Source of the DNA: Firmicutes bacterium UBA4981
GTDB lineage: Bacteria > Bacillota > SHA-98 > UBA4971
DNA: 7,733 nt
Assembly: GCA_002398515.1 (NCBI GenBank)
Contig: DGZL01000100.1
Location: 13,722-21,454 of the forward strand
Direction of reading: 5' to 3'
The notes beneath the pieces were generated by a model. That model searched no databases and was not told the origin of the DNA. It saw nothing but the letters and a program-made list of their open reading frames with translations. A program made the translations under genes and the position numbers. Position 1 is the first letter of the stretch. The number at the start of each line of letters is the position of its first letter. Shown piece after piece: positions 1-5,991 of this stretch.

Positions 1-1695
1 CATGGACAGCCTGCTATATGCGTAGTCTATGACAACACTCTTCCTTGAGCCTAGAATTGCCCCTGTATCTACATAATTGAAGAATGCCTCCACGTACAAG
101 TCAAGGACTCGCCCGGGAAACTCCAACTTCCCGACCTCGTCCGCGTCAGTGCGTCTGAAATCTTCTCTGAAGAAAAGGTTCTCGACTTTCCTCTCATGAG
201 ATCTGGGAAGATTGATTCCTTGTCTATTGAAGAGCTCGACCAGTGTATACCTGGGGTTATCCGGCGAAATACGAATATGGAGCCCGCCGTCTACGCCAAG
301 AGTCTTAATATTATATCGGCTCACAGGAAGCGGGGTCGACCGAAGGTCCAGGATATTTACGCCTACTGTCATGAGTCCGCAAATGATGGACCTCAGAATC
401 ATCCTGGACGACGGGTGATCATCTCGGCTAGTGGTGACAATGGCTCCTTTGCCGATCGAACTGCCGAAGGAAGCCCCGAGTTTCATTGCAAATTCCGGAG
501 TCAACTCGATGTTGGTCAGTCCGGTAACGCCCCGCTCTTTGAATATGGAGCCCGGCCATTTTGTGCCCCATATCAAGCTCGTAGCAACACGCGACCCGGA
601 TTCAATGACTTTATTAGGCCAAGTCTTGACATGTGGTTGCAGCGTTGCACCTTGCCCGATTCTGCACCTGTCACCTATGACGACCCCTTCATGACAAGTG
701 ACAAAATCCTTGATAATCGCATGTTGACCTACAAGGGTTCCTCCTATTTCAGCATTCTGACCCAAAAATGAGTCAGCCCATACAACGCTCCGCTGAATTC
801 TCGCATTCTCTTCAATAATGCAATTGTCCCCTATGAAGCTGTATTCAAAACAGCTCGCCCCTTTACCGATGCGACAATTCCTGCCGATTACCAGGGGCCC
901 GGCGAGGTTTGCCCCAGGATCGATCTCTGTCCCTTCCCCGACCCAGATATCATGTCTTATCTTTGCGCCGGGAATTGTCACATTTACCTTACCGGTGACA
1001 GCGTCTATCTGCGCTTCTCTATATTGCTGCAGATTGCCCACGTCACACCAGTAGTCAGTCGTCACAAATCCGAACAATCTCTCCCCCTCATGGAGGAGCT
1101 TAGGAAATACGTCCTGACTGAAATCCACAGGTCTGCCCGGGTCAATGTAATCAAGCACTTCCGGTTCCAGGACATAAATGCCGGTATTCACAGTGTCGCT
1201 GAAAACCTGACCCCAACTAGGCTTCTCCAGAAATCTCCTGATTCGCCCCTCTTCATCAAACACAACGATCCCGTACTCAAGAGGGTTAGAAACCCTGGTG
1301 GTAACAATGGTAGCCATGGCTGCTTTGGATTCGTGAAACCTGATTACCTCATCAAGGTCAATGTCAGTCAGAGCGTCGCCTGATATTACTATGATTCGCT
1401 CCCGCCCGAGCATTTCACAAGCCTTTCGCACGCTGCCCGCTGTCCCCAAAGGCACATCCTCAATAGAGTAGGAAAGCTTAAGGCCCAGTTCTGATCCGTC
1501 ACCGAAAAAGCTTTCGATTTCGTCAGCAAGATAGTACAAGGTAACCGCTATGTCAGTAATAGAATGGCGTCTCAGAAGTTCGAATATATGCTGGATGATA
1601 GGCCTATTTGCCACAGGGACCATGGGTTTGGGCCGGTTGCAGGTAAGTGGTCTGAGCCGTGTTCCTTCGCCACCTGCCATAACCACAGCCTTCAT
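1..1695 (-). CDS. Sugar-phosphate nucleotidyltransferase / beta-helix / phosphohexomutase fusion (C-terminus cut by window edge)
   Basis: The frame is open from the ATG at 1695 to position 1 (565 codons, no stop), so the C-terminus lies outside the window. Residues 1-235 are a GT-A nucleotidyltransferase domain: MAGGEGTRLRPLT with KPMVPV (residues 6-28) is the NTP/Mg binding signature, followed by PLGTAGSV (82-89), SGDALTDID (105-113) and FLEKP (155-159). Residues about 245-375 carry left-handed beta-helix hexapeptide repeats (for example VIGRNCRIG and VIGDRCRIG). From about 405 a phosphoglucomutase/phosphomannomutase domain begins (SSRMILRSIICGL, then DGGLHIRISPDNP at 469-481). Full-length fusions of this type, often annotated mannose-1-phosphate guanylyltransferase/phosphomannomutase, are about 800 aa. 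The usual mutase TASHNP motif is replaced by ISPDNP, so mutase activity is uncertain. The AAAGGGGGC stretch about 8 nt upstream of the ATG supports the start. The gene lies 23 bp after the GH57 stop and is probably co-transcribed. The sugar and nucleotide (GDP-mannose, ADP- or UDP-glucose) cannot be told from sequence alone. Confidence 0.88.
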   Translation of the reverse strand, partial: MKAVVMAGGEGTRLRPLTCNRPKPMVPVANRPIIQHIFELLRRHSITDIAVTLYYLADEIESFFGDGSELGLKLSYSIEDVPLGTAGSVRKACEMLGRERIIVISGDALTDIDLDEVIRFHESKAAMATIVTTRVSNPLEYGIVVFDEEGRIRRFLEKPSWGQVFSDTVNTGIYVLEPEVLDYIDPGRPVDFSQDVFPKLLHEGERLFGFVTTDYWCDVGNLQQYREAQIDAVTGKVNVTIPGAKIRHDIWVGEGTEIDPGANLAGPLVIGRNCRIGKGASCFEYSFIGDNCIIEENARIQRSVVWADSFLGQNAEIGGTLVGQHAIIKDFVTCHEGVVIGDRCRIGQGATLQPHVKTWPNKVIESGSRVATSLIWGTKWPGSIFKERGVTGLTNIELTPEFAMKLGASFGSSIGKGAIVTTSRDDHPSSRMILRSIICGLMTVGVNILDLRSTPLPVSRYNIKTLGVDGGLHIRISPDNPRYTLVELFNRQGINLPRSHERKVENLFFREDFRRTDADEVGKLEFPGRVLDLYVEAFFNYVDTGAILGSRKSVVIDYAYSRLSM

Positions 1696-1718
1696 AAAGA
1701 CGCCCCCTTTCGCTCGCG

Positions 1719-3437
1719 TCAGCCTTGCTGATTGTCCTCTTTCTCCGGGTTCTCATGATCCTGCCTGCCAAGGACGGAAAACCTGAGGCCAGGGAAGGGA
1801 TTATCAAGTTCTCTCACATAGGAGAGATAGCCGATAATTTCTTCCTCTGACACTTTAGACTCCTCCCCGTCCAGAATACCTTCGGCATAATCCATTAGTC
1901 TGTCGAACCTCTCTGCATGCTCCCTGAATCGCTTTGCCCCATAATCCTCTGCTTGCCTCTCTGTGACCAGGAACGGCCAATCGCTGGACGTGAGGAGGAG
2001 AAACTCCCTCAGCGCCTGGGTTTTGAGGAGGTCAAGGAGATCAGTATCTTCTGTTCCAGGGCTGAGCGCAGCAAGCCGCTTGATCCGAGCTTCGGCAGCA
2101 TGAATCATGTCCCACATCCATGTTGTCTCATCATTTAGCCAGACCTCATGTTTCCCGCCTCTCCCCCACGACGATTCAGGCAGCTTAATGGTCTCAGAAG
2201 GACGATGAAGATTAAGGAATTCCCCTGCAGAAGAGACGCCCACAGTAGAGCTGCCTAAGAGCTCTCTAAGGGTTTCAGAGAGCCAGAGGACGCCTTCATA
2301 CCACCAATGGCCGAATAGTTCCGTATCATATGGCGCTACGATCACACCGTGCTCACCGGTGGTTTCGTTCCAGTTATTGATGAGTTCGTGGACAAGCCCG
2401 ACGAAATGAGCTGCATGCTCCTTGGCCCTAAGGACAGCCTTTTCTCGGTCATAGACTTCCTTCTTGCCGAGATCCACCTCTCTGCCGGTAACGCGCCAGT
2501 ACTGCAAGCCCGTTACGTCGTCTTTCCTGTGAAACTCCCTGTATGAACCATCGCCGGGATATCCCAGCCAAGAGGACCATACCTGGGTCGTAACTCGTTC
2601 ATTTCTGCCTATGCATACTACATTAGAGCGGTTAACCAGGTACGGTTTATAAGTCGTGCCTCTCATTCCCTCGCCGAATACTGCATTGTTTGCACGGACC
2701 TCCCGAGCCTCGTCTCCACTTGAGACACCAATCGGGGCCCCGCCTTCAATAGCATGTCTGTCCACGAAGAAGTACTCGAGCCCTAAAGCCTCCAGGTATT
2801 CCTCAAGGCCTGGTCGATAAGCGCACTCGGGGAGCCAGATCCCTCGAGAAGGCCGTCCAAACCTTATCTCATGGGTTTCACAGCCTACTGCCAATTGCGC
2901 ACGAATAGACGTATCCTCATTCAGAAGAGGTAAATAGCCATGGGTGGCAGCAGACGTAATAATCTCTACCACGCCCCGCCTCTCCAGCTCAGCTAAAGCG
3001 CTGACTATGTCGCCTGCATAGTCATTGCAGAACGTCCTGAGCGCTTGCCTGTATTCATCGCAGTATGAGCCCGCCAGGCATTCCAAACCCTCATCACCTA
3101 TGAGCTTGAAGCGTTTTCTGTCCTCCTCAGCACGCTTTATGCGGGCTTGCGTCCACTTAATGAATCCTTCTCGCATATAGTCGTCGTCCAACTGATCCAA
3201 AAGAATCGGCGTGACCCCTATGGTGACACTAACAGGTAAGCCGGAGGAAGAGTCCAATCGACCTGATTCATCTTGACAATAGGGTATGGAACGGAGAACG
3301 TCCAGAAAGGGTATGTATGATCCGACCATAGCTTCATACAGCCATTCTTCACCAAACGGCCACATGCCCGATTTGCGACAATAGGGTATGTGACTGTGGA
3401 ACACAAAGACTAAAGAACCTCGGGTCAAGTCTATCAC
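1719..3437 (-). CDS. GH57 family alpha-glucan branching enzyme-like protein (DUF1957 type)
   Basis: The 572-residue protein resembles GH57 1,4-alpha-glucan branching enzymes, which cut an alpha-1,4 chain and transfer it to an O6 position to form a branch. The N-terminal HSHIPYC (14-20) is the first GH57 motif. WLPECAY (201-207) contains the expected catalytic nucleophile E204, and APYDTELFGHWW (368-379) contains the expected acid/base D371. The Trp-rich segments ESSWGRGG (421-428) and SSDWPF (484-489) and the C-terminal helical part ending LDNPFPGL fit the DUF1957 branching-enzyme subgroup, whose length of about 520-570 aa matches. The start is not ATG. An in-frame TAA lies three codons upstream of the GTG at 3437, so the start is this GTG or the TTG at 3428, which would give MTRGSLVF. 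The Shine-Dalgarno-like run lies 24 nt upstream of the GTG, behind a stem-loop described separately. The glycosyltransferase lies upstream and the nucleotidyltransferase 23 bp downstream, supporting a glucan-synthesis role. No signal peptide is visible, so it should be cytoplasmic. Confidence 0.92.
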   Translation of the reverse strand: MIDLTRGSLVFVFHSHIPYCRKSGMWPFGEEWLYEAMVGSYIPFLDVLRSIPYCQDESGRLDSSSGLPVSVTIGVTPILLDQLDDDYMREGFIKWTQARIKRAEEDRKRFKLIGDEGLECLAGSYCDEYRQALRTFCNDYAGDIVSALAELERRGVVEIITSAATHGYLPLLNEDTSIRAQLAVGCETHEIRFGRPSRGIWLPECAYRPGLEEYLEALGLEYFFVDRHAIEGGAPIGVSSGDEAREVRANNAVFGEGMRGTTYKPYLVNRSNVVCIGRNERVTTQVWSSWLGYPGDGSYREFHRKDDVTGLQYWRVTGREVDLGKKEVYDREKAVLRAKEHAAHFVGLVHELINNWNETTGEHGVIVAPYDTELFGHWWYEGVLWLSETLRELLGSSTVGVSSAGEFLNLHRPSETIKLPESSWGRGGKHEVWLNDETTWMWDMIHAAEARIKRLAALSPGTEDTDLLDLLKTQALREFLLLTSSDWPFLVTERQAEDYGAKRFREHAERFDRLMDYAEGILDGEESKVSEEEIIGYLSYVRELDNPFPGLRFSVLGRQDHENPEKEDNQQG

Positions 3438-3471
3438 GCGACGTTACATTCGTAACGCCGCTCCCCCCTTT
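3435..3471 (-). promoter_or_regulatory. Translation initiation region of the GH57 gene with a stem-loop between SD and start
   Basis: On the minus strand the order is a strong purine SD (AAAGGGGGGA, 3471-3462), then arm GCGGCGTTAC (3461-3452), loop GAAT, arm GTAACGTCGC (3447-3438), then the GTG start (3437-3435). The arms pair over 10 bp with a single G-U wobble, and the inner 6 bp are perfect. Linear SD-to-GTG spacing is 24 nt, too long for efficient initiation. If only the inner 6 bp fold, 8 nt remain. If the whole stem folds, the GTG abuts the SD but the in-frame TTG at 3428 would sit about 9 nt away. The same bases could instead be a DNA operator, since the palindrome is near perfect on both strands. 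Confidence 0.55.
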
Positions 3472-3474
3472 CAC

Positions 3475-3487
3475 ACTGATATTCAGT
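3475..3487. repeat. Small palindrome upstream of the GH57 Shine-Dalgarno
   Basis: ACTGA-tat-TCAGT is a perfect 5-bp inverted repeat with a 3-base centre, four bases upstream (in transcription direction) of the G-rich SD run. It is short enough to be chance but adds to the unusual density of dyads in this leader. Confidence 0.3.
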
Positions 3488-3499
3488 CTCTCCTCACCA

Positions 3500-3623
3500 A
3501 TGTTATCTTCGCTTTTCACATCCGGCACACTGCTTGCTTGCTACAGCCTGCTTGCTGCTTAATGCCGGACGATAGAGCCTGAAACCGGAGAAGCATCCCA
3601 GAGTATCATCACTAAGATAACAT
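3500..3623 (-). promoter_or_regulatory. Nested inverted repeats in the GH57 gene leader (possible structured RNA)
   Basis: Within the 251-bp gap between the glycosyltransferase stop and the GH57 start, two inverted repeats are nested. The outer pair is ATGTTATCTT (minus 3623-3614) with AAGATAACAT (minus 3509-3500), 10 bp perfect. The inner pair is TCCGGCA (minus 3569-3563) with TGCCGGA (minus 3527-3521), 7 bp perfect. A third TCCGG (minus 3589-3585) could compete for the same CCGGA, giving mutually exclusive pairings. Both pairs are oriented so that they could fold in the mRNA leading into the GH57 gene. I do not recognise a known riboswitch class. Without covariation data this is a candidate structure only. 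Confidence 0.4.
3531..3560. repeat. Short GCTT-rich direct repeats inside the leader
   Basis: TGCTTGCTTGCT (3531-3542) is followed after six bases by TGCTTGCTGCTT (3549-3560). The unit TGCTTGCT therefore occurs three times, two of them overlapping. The repeats fill the loop enclosed by the inner TCCGGCA/TGCCGGA stem. They may be slippage products or protein-binding repeats; the sequence does not decide. Confidence 0.5.
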
Positions 3624-3688
3624 AGTCGAAACTGAGGCCGGTCATAGTTGGGCCATAGGCCCCCGGACTTATCCGTAGGGTCTATAGT

Positions 3689-4909
3689 CTATGACCACGG
3701 CACACTCCTTGCGTCACCTAAGACGCGTCTGTAAACCCCGAAAATCAAGTCAGCGACACGATCCCAGCTAAACCTTTCTCTGACCTCAGTCGGACCGTTT
3801 TCTCTAAGCCTCGTCCGCAAGGACTCGTCCAAAAGGATCCTCTTTATTCCCCATGCCAAAGAATCCGCATCGCCTGAATAGACCTTGAGTCCGGTTTCCT
3901 CATGTCTGACGACTTCTCCGAGGCCTCCTGTATCGGATACCACAACAGGAATCCCCCTTGCCATCCCCTCCAAAGCGACTATGCCAAAAGGCTCATAGAG
4001 ACTGGGGAACACGGCGACGTCCGCTGAGGCGTAAAGGGCATCCCGTTCCCGGTCACTGATACGGCCGGTGAATGAAACATATCCACCGATACCCAGTTTT
4101 TCTGCCTTTTCCCGCAGCACACCTGCGTAATAACCATCACCTGCTATGACGAATCTTGCATTTGCGACTTCTTCCAGGACCTTTGGAATAGAAGAAAGGA
4201 GCACATGGACACCTTTTTCGTAGACAAGTCGGCCGACATAAAATACTAACCGTTCACCTGAACCGGCGTATTGCGACCTTACCTCATTGACAAACTTCTG
4301 CTCAGGCATGATTGCCGGATCCACTCCGTTTGGGATGACATCAATTTTGTCTTGCGGTAGCGAGAAGATTCGCCTTAGTTCATCAGACATGTAGTCACTG
4401 CAGCAAATGACTCTCCACGCTTCATACGTGCCCATCCATTCGATTTCGTGGATGTACCGCTGCAGATCTGAATGAATGCCTCGATTCCTGCCGTGCTCGG
4501 TAGAGTGAACCGTGAATACAAGCGGAATCTTCAACGCATGTTTAAGCGACTTGGCTGCGAAGGCGCTGTGCCAGTCATGGGCGTGAATAATGTCATAAGG
4601 CTCGCCACGTGTGGCCTCGGCAAAGCCTCTCGTTGCAAGGGCGAAATTCGCTTCCATTGCGATACGGAGGAAATCGGAGTCGCCCCCACTCCCGTAAGGA
4701 TCCAATCTCTCGGGGAATGCTGTTCGCGCCGACCTTGAGACCACCACGCCGTCTAGGAGCTCGGAAGCTACATCTCCGGTAGAGCTTGCACTGACTACGT
4801 GCACGTGGTCACCCCGGCGGGCCATTGCGCGGGCAAGGCCTGAGACTGCTGCACCCAACCCCCCAACTATTTCCGGAGGATACTCATACGATAGCATCAG
4901 TACACGCAT
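3689..4909 (-). CDS. GT4 / glycogen synthase-like glycosyltransferase
   Basis: The predicted protein has 406 residues and a GT-B fold. The N-terminal domain opens with MRVLMLSYEYPPEIVGGLGA; the GGLG loop resembles the nucleotide-sugar binding loop of bacterial glycogen synthases. IIHAHDWHSA (107-116) is the conserved mid-domain segment. In the C-terminal domain, YVGRLVYEKG (224-233) supplies the usual basic donor-binding residues R227 and K232, and EPFGIVALE (306-314) is the EX7E retaining-glycosyltransferase motif. It probably transfers a glucosyl (or related) residue from a nucleotide sugar to a growing alpha-glucan in the cytoplasm. The start at 4909 is chosen because AAAGGAGG lies 7 nt upstream. 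The longer open frame to 5011 would bury this SD inside coding sequence. It is the first gene of the minus-strand glucan cluster. The donor (ADP-, UDP- or GDP-sugar) is not determined; a trehalose or sucrose-type GT4 is a weaker alternative. Confidence 0.9.
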   Translation of the reverse strand: MRVLMLSYEYPPEIVGGLGAAVSGLARAMARRGDHVHVVSASSTGDVASELLDGVVVSRSARTAFPERLDPYGSGGDSDFLRIAMEANFALATRGFAEATRGEPYDIIHAHDWHSAFAAKSLKHALKIPLVFTVHSTEHGRNRGIHSDLQRYIHEIEWMGTYEAWRVICCSDYMSDELRRIFSLPQDKIDVIPNGVDPAIMPEQKFVNEVRSQYAGSGERLVFYVGRLVYEKGVHVLLSSIPKVLEEVANARFVIAGDGYYAGVLREKAEKLGIGGYVSFTGRISDRERDALYASADVAVFPSLYEPFGIVALEGMARGIPVVVSDTGGLGEVVRHEETGLKVYSGDADSLAWGIKRILLDESLRTRLRENGPTEVRERFSWDRVADLIFGVYRRVLGDARSVPWS

Positions 4910-4944
4910 AGAGTCGCCTCCTTTCAAATAGATACTTCGACGAC

Positions 4945-4956
4945 ACATGGTCATGT
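4945..4956. repeat. Palindrome in the glycosyltransferase leader
   Basis: ACATG-gt-CATGT is a perfect 5-bp inverted repeat with a two-base centre, about 36 bp upstream of the start codon at 4909. It could be a regulator half-site pair; it may also be chance. Confidence 0.25.
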
Positions 4957-5013
4957 CCTTCAATACGCGGAACTCTCCGAACTTCCCGTTGTGACAAGGA
5001 ATCTCTGACATGT

Positions 5014-5049
5014 ATGTAGTAGTCTACTAGAGCGCAGGGATGTTTACAA
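5014..5049 (-). promoter_or_regulatory. Candidate promoter of the glycosyltransferase gene with a palindrome over the -10
   Basis: On the minus strand TTGTAA (5049-5044) and TAGACT (5026-5021) are separated by 17 nt, each matching the sigma-A consensus at 4 of 6 positions. The -10 lies inside the perfect palindrome TAGTAG-t-CTACTA (plus 5017-5029), which could be an operator. Transcription would begin near 5014, giving an untranslated leader of about 105 nt. Both hexamers are imperfect, so this is tentative. Confidence 0.3.
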
Positions 5050-5052
5050 AGA

Positions 5053-5066
5053 GGCGAAGATTCGCC
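5053..5066. repeat. Palindrome in the divergent intergenic region
   Basis: GGCGAA-ga-TTCGCC is a perfect 6-bp inverted repeat with a two-base centre. It sits just upstream of the candidate glycosyltransferase -35 and about 95 bp upstream of the nitroreductase start, so a regulator bound here could affect both directions. The centre is too small for a full RNA hairpin, which favours a DNA site if it is functional. Confidence 0.3.
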
Positions 5067-5161
5067 GTTGCGGAAAGGGCTGATACCCTAGAAGCAGCGA
5101 CGATTTGAGATAGCCTGCTTAGACAGGACATCTTAACGGTAAACTTAGAGAGAGGTGATGT

Positions 5162-5680
5162 ATGGTGGAGCTCATGGAGATAATCGCAGAACGCAGAAGT
5201 GTAAGAGCGTACAAGAGCCAAGAGGTCTCAGAGGAGAAACTCGACAGAATCCTTGAGGCTGCAAGGCTCGCTCCTTCAGCTTCTAACAGGCAACCATGGA
5301 AATTCGTTGTAGTAAGAGATTCGGAGACGAGGCGAGAGCTAGCTAAGGCAGCCCGGGGCCAATCATTCGTCGGTGAAGCGCCTATAGTCATAGCAGGGGT
5401 AGCTTTGCAGCCGGAGAGTATTATGAGTTGTGGAGTGCCTCCTTACGCTGTAGACCTTGCGATAGCCCTTGAGCATATTGCGCTGGCAGCTCAAGCTGAA
5501 GGCCTGGGAACGTGTTGGATCGGGGCATTTTCACAAGAAGAGGCAAGAAAGATTCTTGGAGTCCCGGATTCATATAAAATCGTAGCCTTGATGCCGCTGG
5601 GTTGTCCTGCGGATGCTCCCAGGCAAACAACACGTAAGCCGCTGGAAGATATCGTCTGTTATGAGCGGTTTTCAGAATAG
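5162..5680 (+). CDS. Nitroreductase family protein (FMN-dependent oxidoreductase)
   Basis: The 172-residue protein is a short member of the nitroreductase superfamily, which binds FMN and uses NAD(P)H to reduce nitro compounds, quinones or similar electron acceptors; the natural substrate is unknown. RRSVRAY (11-17) is the N-terminal FMN-phosphate binding motif, PSASNRQPWKFVVV (38-51) is the second conserved block, and GLGTCWIGAF (114-123) is the glycine-rich FMN segment. The C-terminal LMPLGCPADAPR and KPLEDIVCYERF are typical of the family. At about 170 aa it is the compact form. It is cytoplasmic, with no signal peptide or membrane segment. GAGAGGTGAT just upstream is a good SD and places the start at 5162; the ATG at 5174 is a less likely alternative. 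It is divergent from the glycosyltransferase and apparently monocistronic, followed by inverted repeats. I found no convincing promoter hexamers. Confidence 0.92.
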   Translation: MVELMEIIAERRSVRAYKSQEVSEEKLDRILEAARLAPSASNRQPWKFVVVRDSETRRELAKAARGQSFVGEAPIVIAGVALQPESIMSCGVPPYAVDLAIALEHIALAAQAEGLGTCWIGAFSQEEARKILGVPDSYKIVALMPLGCPADAPRQTTRKPLEDIVCYERFSE

Positions 5681-5691
5681 GCGCTTCTAAA

Positions 5692-5735
5692 TGTCAGCCC
5701 GACACCGGTGACTTTGGTGGTGAGCAAGGCTGACA
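5692..5735 (+). other. Inverted repeat downstream of the nitroreductase gene
   Basis: TGTCAGCC (5692-5699) pairs perfectly with GGCTGACA (5728-5735) around a 28-nt loop that itself contains CACC/GGTG pairing options. It begins 11 bp after the nitroreductase stop, so an end-of-transcript structure is plausible. No T-run follows, so it is not a canonical intrinsic terminator. Confidence 0.4.
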
Positions 5736-5763
5736 AGATGCACTTCCTGTCCCCGAAAGCAGA

Positions 5764-5809
5764 GAGAGCGAGGGAGTTCGGAATATTATATTCTCGTTCC
5801 CCCGCTCTC
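5764..5809. terminator. Possible bidirectional terminator between nitroreductase and the zinc-ribbon gene
   Basis: GAGAGCG (5764-5770) pairs with CGCTCTC (5803-5809). After one A-C mismatch, GGGA (5772-5775) pairs with TCCC (5798-5801), and the top of the loop holds the palindrome GAATAT-t-ATATTC. The hairpin lies between convergent genes, 8 bp past the zinc-ribbon stop on the minus strand and 83 bp past the nitroreductase stop on the plus strand. The T-tracts are weak on both sides (TCTGCTTTC on minus; a late CTTTCTTAAT on plus), which lowers confidence. Confidence 0.5.
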
Positions 5810-5817
5810 ATTGGCCT

Positions 5818-5970
5818 CTAGACTTTCTTAATCTGAACCGCCTGCCATCTATTCCCGCACGCTTCGCATTCCATCCAATAAGTATAGAGCCAGCCTTGTC
5901 GGCTCGTGGTAATTCCTATGGTATACTCTCTACCTGCCTCCTTACCGCATTTAGGACATTTTCTCAGCAC
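5818..5970 (-). CDS. Small zinc-ribbon protein
   Basis: This 50-codon frame encodes a protein beginning MLRKCPKCGKEAGRE and containing MECEACGNRW. It thus has two CxxC(G) knuckles (Cys5/Cys8 and Cys35/Cys38) about 27 residues apart with an aromatic, beta-strand-like stretch (GWLYTYW) between them. That is the layout of a single zinc ribbon of the TFIIS/RPB9 C-terminal kind, ending in a conserved-looking NRWQ. The start is the GTG at 5970, with AAGGTGG seven bases upstream. The stop is TAG at 5820-5818, 8 bp before a hairpin. The function is unknown: such mini-proteins bind nucleic acid or protein partners, and this one has no other domain. A doubtful ORF ends 21 bp upstream, and deoB ends 311 bp upstream on the same strand. 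The Cys spacing, good SD and flanking hairpin make it a real gene more likely than not. Confidence 0.75.
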   Translation of the reverse strand: MLRKCPKCGKEAGREYTIGITTSRQGWLYTYWMECEACGNRWQAVQIKKV

Positions 5971-5991
5971 ATGAAGCCCACCTTTTTGCTT

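Noticed and set aside
196..1383. Plus-strand open frames (196-771, 952-1383 and others) of up to 191 codons
   Set aside because: They lie opposite the minus-strand nucleotidyltransferase-mutase fusion, whose continuous 565-codon frame carries clear family motifs. The plus-strand products have no recognisable domain.
3350..3484. Short GTG-started ORF after GGTGAGGAGAG as a leader peptide overlapping the GH57 start
   Set aside because: The 43-codon frame runs in another frame into the GH57 gene and shows no regulatory codon pattern, so chance is the simpler explanation.
3531..3560. GCTTGCTT repeats as a CRISPR-like array
   Set aside because: The units are 8-12 bp with no regular spacers. This is a simple short repeat.
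3650..3662. GGGCC-ata-GGCCC hairpin after the glycosyltransferase as an intrinsic terminator
   Set aside because: The stem is only 5 bp with a 3-base loop, and no T-tract follows on the minus strand, so termination is not supported.
4910..5011. N-terminal extension of the glycosyltransferase to 5011 (440 aa)
   Set aside because: The extension lacks family similarity and contains the AAAGGAGG that serves the ATG at 4909, where the GT-B fold begins directly with MRVLMLSYEYPP.
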